Assembly: GCF_015221875.1 (NCBI RefSeq)
Contig: NZ_JACYGY010000001.1
Location: 248,001-312,000, forward strand
Origin: Dyadobacter subterraneus
Lineage (GTDB): Bacteria; Bacteroidota; Bacteroidia; Cytophagales; Spirosomataceae
Direction of reading: 5' to 3'
DNA length: 64,000 nucleotides
A program made the translations under genes and the position numbers. This document shows, in pieces, positions 59,657 through 64,000 of this stretch. The notes under the pieces were generated by a model. The model was not told the DNA's origin. It did no database searches and saw only the letters and a program-made list of their open reading frames with translations. Within the stretch, counting starts at the first letter, position 1. Every line of letters begins with the position of its first letter.

Positions 59657-60063
59657 GTCTTTATTTGCTTGATACAAATATTTGTATTCACTTTCTTAAA
59701 GGACAATGTGGCCTAGCAGAAAAAATAAAAAATGTTGGCTCATCGTCTTGCTATATCTCAGAAATCACTATTGCAGAATTGTTATTTGGTGTTGCGAATA
59801 GTTCAGAGTCTCAAAGACAGAAAAATCGAAAGAATGCTCAGGAATTTTTAAATCTTTTTCCGGGCGACTATCCTTATTGGTGATTGTTTTTATGAATATG
59901 CACGGCAGAAATCAAGTTTAGGAAGAATTGACCGAAGCGTTGGAGAGTTTGATTTGTTAATTGGGGCCACTGCCATTGTGAATGATTTAATATTGGTCAC
60001 CAGAAACACAAAAGATTTATTAATCTAAATGAAATTAAGCTTGAAAACTGGATTGATGGTTGA
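59653..60063 (+). pseudogene. VapC-type PIN-domain toxin with two frameshifts
   Basis: The start SLYLLDTNICIHFLKGQ and ISEITIAELLFGVANS are the PIN domain with the first catalytic Asp and the conserved Glu. The frame ends early at TGA 59881-59883. A shift near 59865 restores FYEYARQKSSLGRIDRSVGE, FDLLIGATAIVNDLILVTRN, with the third and fourth acidic residues. A second shift near 60015 restores FINLNEIKLENWIDG before TGA 60061. An intact VapC of about 135 aa, an RNA-cleaving toxin, was clearly once encoded here. It is now inactive together with its antitoxin. Confidence 0.83.
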
Positions 60064-60097
60064 AACGGTTTTTACCGCAAATACTTAATAGTAAGAT

Positions 60098-60145
60098 AAA
60101 ATATCATTTTAGTAGATCGTATTTCATTACCAAAATGATATTTTT
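60098..60145. terminator. Bidirectional terminator after the vapBC remnant and lipoprotein gene
   Basis: AAAATATCATTTT (60098-60110) pairs with AAAATGATATTTTT (60132-60145). It is A/T-rich on both sides and lies between convergent units. Confidence 0.65.
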
Positions 60146-60165
60146 ATAAACAACTGATTTTCAAT

Positions 60166-61521
60166 TTATTTAAGCGAAATAATCTGGCTATACTTTTCGC
60201 TTTTTTCATTATTCGCCCCGATCACCGCATAGATTTCATACTTTCCATCAGGAATATTACTACCTATTTTATAACCTAAAAAGGCGACGAAGCCATTAAA
60301 AATTCCATAGGCGTCTCCGGAATAATTCAGTGTATATTCCTTTCTTGAATCCACATCAACAAGGATCAGGTCATTTTTATTTGGAAATGCACCTGTCCTT
60401 TGAATGTAGGCAAGCAAATTTTCGTCTCTTGAAATTTCCTGCGTAGATTCAAAATAATCAAGGAAATAGCCCTGATTGCTACGAAATGATTTATATAAAG
60501 AAGGCTGGCTTACAATCTTTAAAACCGGTTGATTGCTGTGATTGCGTATATAAAAATTATCATCTCCCATGTACTTCAAAACTCCGGTTTCATAATCGGT
60601 CGCTTTGATTATTGTCCCATTTTCCAAATAAATTGCCTTGTAATTACCCGTTAGAATATCTGAAGGAAGATTTCCTGATAATGTACCTGCGTCTTTGAAA
60701 GTCAGTGGAATTGTGCGATCCTCAATAAAATCATTTTTAATAATCAATTCATATTTGGCAGTTTTTGAAATGTTATAACCTGAAACTTCAAAGTACTTGT
60801 CTTCTGGTAACATGTTCCAGGATCCTGGGCGAAGCTGTAATTTTCCTGCCTGAACGGCAATTTGATTTGACAAAATTTCTTTTTTCATTCCCCATTCTAT
60901 TTCCGCCTTGTATTGGCCCGGAATAACTGTGGCTGGAAAGGTAAATTTGAAATTTTTTACTCCGTTCACATCAGATTGGATACCATAAATCTTGGACGAA
61001 ACCAGACCAGTGATTTTGTCTGTAAGAATAATTGCCGGCTCAGAAATAACTTTCCCACTGTCACTGACCGTTTGTGACGTGCTTTTGAAAACAATCGGTA
61101 CGGTAATACTGGCATCCTGTTCAATCGTAATTTTATAGTCTTTTACAGGCTCAGTTAATTGAATTGGATGAAAAGGAACTACGCAAATCGCATAAGACCT
61201 CGCACCTATTGTTACACTTTCAAGTTGCAGACTTAATTTTTTATCTTCAAAATTGAAACCGTTAAGCAGCTCTGACTTCGTGGTATATTCTTTTGCCAGC
61301 CTGATATCTGGTTTGATAAAATTACCTCCGGCATAATTTTCTGGTAAATTGACCACAATGACATCTTTTCCAACAACAATATTCTTTTCATCAACTCCGG
61401 GAACAGAAAACGAAATGACATCAATTTCTTTAACGACATTAACCGGATTGACATCTTTTTTCTCCTTACATTGAACAAAACACAACGCAAAGGATAAGGC
61501 GAGGTAAAGTGATTTTTTCAT
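60166..61521 (-). CDS. Large hypothetical lipoprotein with beta-sandwich (IPT/TIG-like) repeats
   Basis: The protein has 451 aa. The signal ends at ALCFVQC (Cys about residue 18), followed by KEKKDVNP. The mature part consists of several beta-rich units of about 90 residues with patterns like VIPGQYKAEIEWG, ILTGNYKAIYLENG and IPDGKYEIYAVIG, suggesting immunoglobulin-like or IPT/TIG-type sandwich domains. Likely surface-attached. No enzymatic motif seen; family not recognised. Confidence 0.65.
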   Translation of the reverse strand: MKKSLYLALSFALCFVQCKEKKDVNPVNVVKEIDVISFSVPGVDEKNIVVGKDVIVVNLPENYAGGNFIKPDIRLAKEYTTKSELLNGFNFEDKKLSLQLESVTIGARSYAICVVPFHPIQLTEPVKDYKITIEQDASITVPIVFKSTSQTVSDSGKVISEPAIILTDKITGLVSSKIYGIQSDVNGVKNFKFTFPATVIPGQYKAEIEWGMKKEILSNQIAVQAGKLQLRPGSWNMLPEDKYFEVSGYNISKTAKYELIIKNDFIEDRTIPLTFKDAGTLSGNLPSDILTGNYKAIYLENGTIIKATDYETGVLKYMGDDNFYIRNHSNQPVLKIVSQPSLYKSFRSNQGYFLDYFESTQEISRDENLLAYIQRTGAFPNKNDLILVDVDSRKEYTLNYSGDAYGIFNGFVAFLGYKIGSNIPDGKYEIYAVIGANNEKSEKYSQIISLK

Positions 61522-61744
61522 TTTAACGCTGATAGATGAGTAAAGTGAGTAATGAAATTTTCAAGCGAGGCAAAGTCATTTACAAGTTACAAAATCTCAC
61601 TTTGCCACTGCGAATTTTTTCTTGAAATCAGATAATTTATCTTTTTCAAATTTCATTTTTTAAGCTTTTCACTTAATTGACTTGTTCAGACACATCTGGT
61701 CGGTTACGCTATTATCTTTGTAACGTTCTTTGTGAACGCCCGTC

Positions 61745-61945
61745 AATCGGGGTAATGGTTTTCGCTTTTGGTTCCCTCAGCCATACTAGCAGAAATTAAA
61801 AAGGAACCGTGTGAAATTCACGGGCAGTCGTGCTACTGTAAGTGCCGTCCTGAACAATCAGGAAAGTTTTTACCCTCGCGACCCATTGTCATATTTTATG
61901 ATGAGAAGGGCGGTAAAAATGGTACAAGCCAGGAGACTTGCCTTT
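61745..61945 (+). promoter_or_regulatory. Cobalamin (B12) riboswitch upstream of metE
   Basis: The conserved aptamer core is present: GGAACCGTGTGAAATTCACG then GGCAGTCGTGCTACTGTAAG (61803-61843), with paired CCGTG/CACGG arms, and the B12 box GCCAGGAGACTTGCC (61928-61942). A TATCTTTG -7 element at 61713-61720 fits a transcript starting near 61727, although no TTTG stands at the right spacing. Adenosyl- or methylcobalamin binding would switch metE off. The expression platform is not obvious. The leader runs about 350 nt past the aptamer to metE and contains only direct TTTGATCAA repeats. Confidence 0.88.
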
Positions 61946-62296
61946 ACCCTCAATGGCCATTCCCTCACGTCTGGGGTTTTGTCACGCATTGATTTTACAA
62001 ATGTATTGCTGTCAGTCAATTATCTTCAAATTTATTTTCGAAGATATGTTTGATCAATTTTGTATCTGACAATTTTGATCAATATCTGATAACAAAACGT
62101 ACTGATATGGTAGCCGCCACAGCGGTTAGTGAAATAGTGAATGATTTGATCAGCGAGGTTAATGAAATGATCGGATTCTTTGAAAGTCAAGCCTCCGGGC
62201 AGGATTCACTTTCAACTCTCAACTATACACTTTGAACTAAATCAGGACGGGTAGGGCATTCCAAAGGGTTTTTATTAACTCTTTAACACATGTTTT

Positions 62297-64000
62297 ATGT
62301 TGTCACACAATTTGGGCTATCCTCGTGTAGGAAGCCAAAGAGAACTCAAAAAAGCCAGCGAACAATTCTGGGCTGGAAAAATTACCAAAGATGAATTGCA
62401 AAAAACCGGACGTGAAATCCGTCACCGCAACTGGCAGCTTCAAAATGAAGCGGGAATTGATTTAATTCCGTCAAACGACTTTTCATTGTACGATCAGGTT
62501 TTGGATACTTCCCTGATGGTTGGTGCAATTCCAGAACGTTATCAGCAATTAATCGACGGAAAATCCAACCGTGAACTGGATTTGTATTTTGCAATGGCAC
62601 GTGGCGTTCAGCGCGACGAGCTGGATATTAAAGCGATGGAAATGACAAAATGGTTTGATACCAACTATCATTACATCGTACCAGAATTTGTGAAAAGTCA
62701 GGAATTCAACCGGTACTCAGATAAAGTTATTCTTGAATTTGAAGATGCGAAGCAAAAAGGAATTCTGACCAAACCTGTATTGGTTGGTCCGGTTACTTTT
62801 TTAGTATTGGGAAAAGAAAAGGAAGAGGGATTCAGCAGAATTTCTCTGTTGGAAAAACTGCTTCCTGTTTATATAGAAATTTTGAAAGAACTTGCAGAAC
62901 GCGGTGCGGAATGGGTTCAGTTGGATGAACCATGTCTTGTTCTGGATTTGGGTAAGGAAGAACAGGAAGCACTGAAATTTGCTTATCAAAAAATTCAACA
63001 GTCTGTCCCGAATTTAAAAGTTTTGCTGGCTACTTATTTCGGAGCACTTAATACGAATCTTTCGCTCGCTGCAAATCTTTCAGTTGCTGCTTTGCATATT
63101 GATGTAACTCGTGGTGCTGAAAGTTTGCCTGAAATTTTACAAAATCAGGAATTTGTCAATTCCTCAAAACTGCTTTCAATAGGTATTGTTGATGGAAGAA
63201 ATATCTGGAAAAACAATTACCAGGAATCACTTGATTTTATTCATCAGGCTTCAAATGTTTTAGGAGTTGACCGCATATTAGTTGCGCCATCTTCTTCCCT
63301 GTTGCACAGTCCGCATGACCTCGATCTGGAACATAACGAAGCGGTTTTAACGCCGGAAATTAAAAACTGGATGGCCTTTGCAAAACAAAAATTGCATGAG
63401 GTTTCTGTTTTGGCAAAACTGGCTGGTACCGATTATAAATCTGACGAAGCCTTTATAACAAACCAAAAAGCAATACAAAGTCGCCGTACTTCCGCATTGA
63501 TCCATAAGCAGAATGTAAAAGATCGTGTCAATGCGATTAAAGAAATTGATTTTGAACGTGTGAGTCCCTTTCCAACACGCCAAAATATTCAATTGGAAAA
63601 ACTGAAACTTCCACTTTTTCCATCCACAACCATCGGTTCTTTTCCGCAAACAGATGATGTTCGTCAATTGCGTGCGCGTCTAAAAAAAGGCACTTTATCT
63701 TTTGAAGAATACGAAAGCAGAATTGAAGAAGAGGTGATCAGCTCAATTCTCTGGCAGGAAGAGCTGGGTATCGATGTGCTTGTGCATGGAGAATTTGAGC
63801 GTAATGATATGGTGGAATATTTCGGAGAAAGACTTTCCGGATTTGTATTCACAGAAAATGGATGGGTGCAGAGTTATGGTAGCCGGTGCGTGAAGCCGCC
63901 GATTATTTTCGGAGATGTGGAACGTCCGGCACCGATGACAATCCGTTGGTCTGCTTTTGCTCAGGCAAATTCTGAAAAACTTGTAAAGGGAATGTTAACC
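62297..64000 (+). CDS. metE: Cobalamin-independent methionine synthase (5' part)
   Basis: ATG 62297 begins MLSHNLGYPRVGSQRELKKA, the standard MetE start; 568 codons run open to the right edge, out of about 770. The N-terminal folate-binding domain shows YWAGKI-like FWAGKITKDELQ, MTKWFDTNYHYIVPEF and WVQLDEPCLVLDLG. The C-terminal catalytic barrel starts at TTTIGSFPQTDDVRQLRARL and includes HGEFERNDMVEYFGE and YGSRCVKPPIIFGDV. It transfers methyl from 5-methyl-tetrahydropteroyl-triglutamate to homocysteine. Zinc ligands lie beyond the window. Control by the B12 riboswitch fits: MetE is not needed when B12 and MetH are available. Confidence 0.95.
   Translation, partial: MLSHNLGYPRVGSQRELKKASEQFWAGKITKDELQKTGREIRHRNWQLQNEAGIDLIPSNDFSLYDQVLDTSLMVGAIPERYQQLIDGKSNRELDLYFAMARGVQRDELDIKAMEMTKWFDTNYHYIVPEFVKSQEFNRYSDKVILEFEDAKQKGILTKPVLVGPVTFLVLGKEKEEGFSRISLLEKLLPVYIEILKELAERGAEWVQLDEPCLVLDLGKEEQEALKFAYQKIQQSVPNLKVLLATYFGALNTNLSLAANLSVAALHIDVTRGAESLPEILQNQEFVNSSKLLSIGIVDGRNIWKNNYQESLDFIHQASNVLGVDRILVAPSSSLLHSPHDLDLEHNEAVLTPEIKNWMAFAKQKLHEVSVLAKLAGTDYKSDEAFITNQKAIQSRRTSALIHKQNVKDRVNAIKEIDFERVSPFPTRQNIQLEKLKLPLFPSTTIGSFPQTDDVRQLRARLKKGTLSFEEYESRIEEEVISSILWQEELGIDVLVHGEFERNDMVEYFGERLSGFVFTENGWVQSYGSRCVKPPIIFGDVERPAPMTIRWSAFAQANSEKLVKGMLT

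Noticed and set aside
61768..62053. Two open frames across the cobalamin aptamer
   Set aside because: They overlap the conserved riboswitch core and encode no protein-like sequence.
62050..62235. 61-codon frame in the metE leader
   Set aside because: It needs a TTG start, has no visible ribosome site or family, and lies in a riboswitch leader; kept only as a possibility in the metE finding.
1..64000. tRNA, rRNA, prophage, integrase and origin signals
   Set aside because: Intergenic regions were read for cloverleaf-like CCA ends, integrase genes and DnaA-box clusters; none was convincing.

Overview
The window looks like chromosome of a Bacteroidota (Cytophagales-type, Dyadobacter-like) bacterium. 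The evidence is many SPI/SPII-exported glycoside hydrolases, an ECF sigma/FecR/STN triad, DUF2283 and LiaF/PspC-type envelope genes, A+T-rich intergenic DNA, and promoters fitting the Bacteroidota primary-sigma consensus (TTTG, about 20 nt, TAnnTTTG). The genus is an inference from gene content. No rRNA or tRNA gene, CRISPR array, prophage or integrated element was recognised.

Layout. 1-5 kb: the 3' end of gpsA, a sialidase-like lipoprotein, an outer-membrane-type lipoprotein, a GntR/LacI-hybrid regulator and a GH105 hydrolase. 5-13 kb: DEAD-box helicase, serine hydrolase, PQQ-type sugar dehydrogenase, SDR behind a TetR-type double operator, Cof-type HAD phosphatase, DUF2283, and a PhyH dioxygenase divergent from an AraC regulator. 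14-22 kb: solitary acyl carrier protein, M28 and M17 peptidases, second GH105, orphan ATP-grasp enzyme, lipoprotein, alkaline-phosphatase-superfamily enzyme. 22.9-24 kb: a broken REP-associated (Y1/HUH) transposase with REP hairpins and tandem repeats inside and beside it.

24-36.5 kb is the metabolic core, a uronate (pectin) catabolism cluster. One minus-strand operon carries two KdgF-like cupins, a GH105-DUF4350 hydrolase, uxaB, an ExuT-type transporter and an NTF2-like protein. A second carries kduD and kduI. A divergent LacI-family regulator with a NUDIX gene follows, then a GH31 enzyme. Exported GH105 enzymes would release unsaturated uronates, the transporter imports uronates, KdgF/KduI/KduD lead to 2-keto-3-deoxygluconate, and UxaB reduces tagaturonate. 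UxaC, UxaA, KdgK and KdgA are not in this window. A 26-bp operator sits upstream of both operons at exactly the same distance from near-identical promoters, and a third perfect copy lies upstream of the distant GntR regulator. This ties the loci into one regulon.

36.5-50 kb: redoxin, methionine aminotransferase, LolC/E-type permease, NAD synthetase, the sigma/FecR/STN-repeat protein triad, an M15 dipeptidase, a PspC-LiaF stress operon and a TrpF-like protein lacking both catalytic residues. 50-64 kb: a 111-bp tandem repeat, galM-galK, a 2-hydroxyacid dehydrogenase, a HEAT-like protein, a GH95 hydrolase, fumC, a decayed VapBC module, a lipoprotein, and a cobalamin riboswitch leading into metE, which runs off the right edge.
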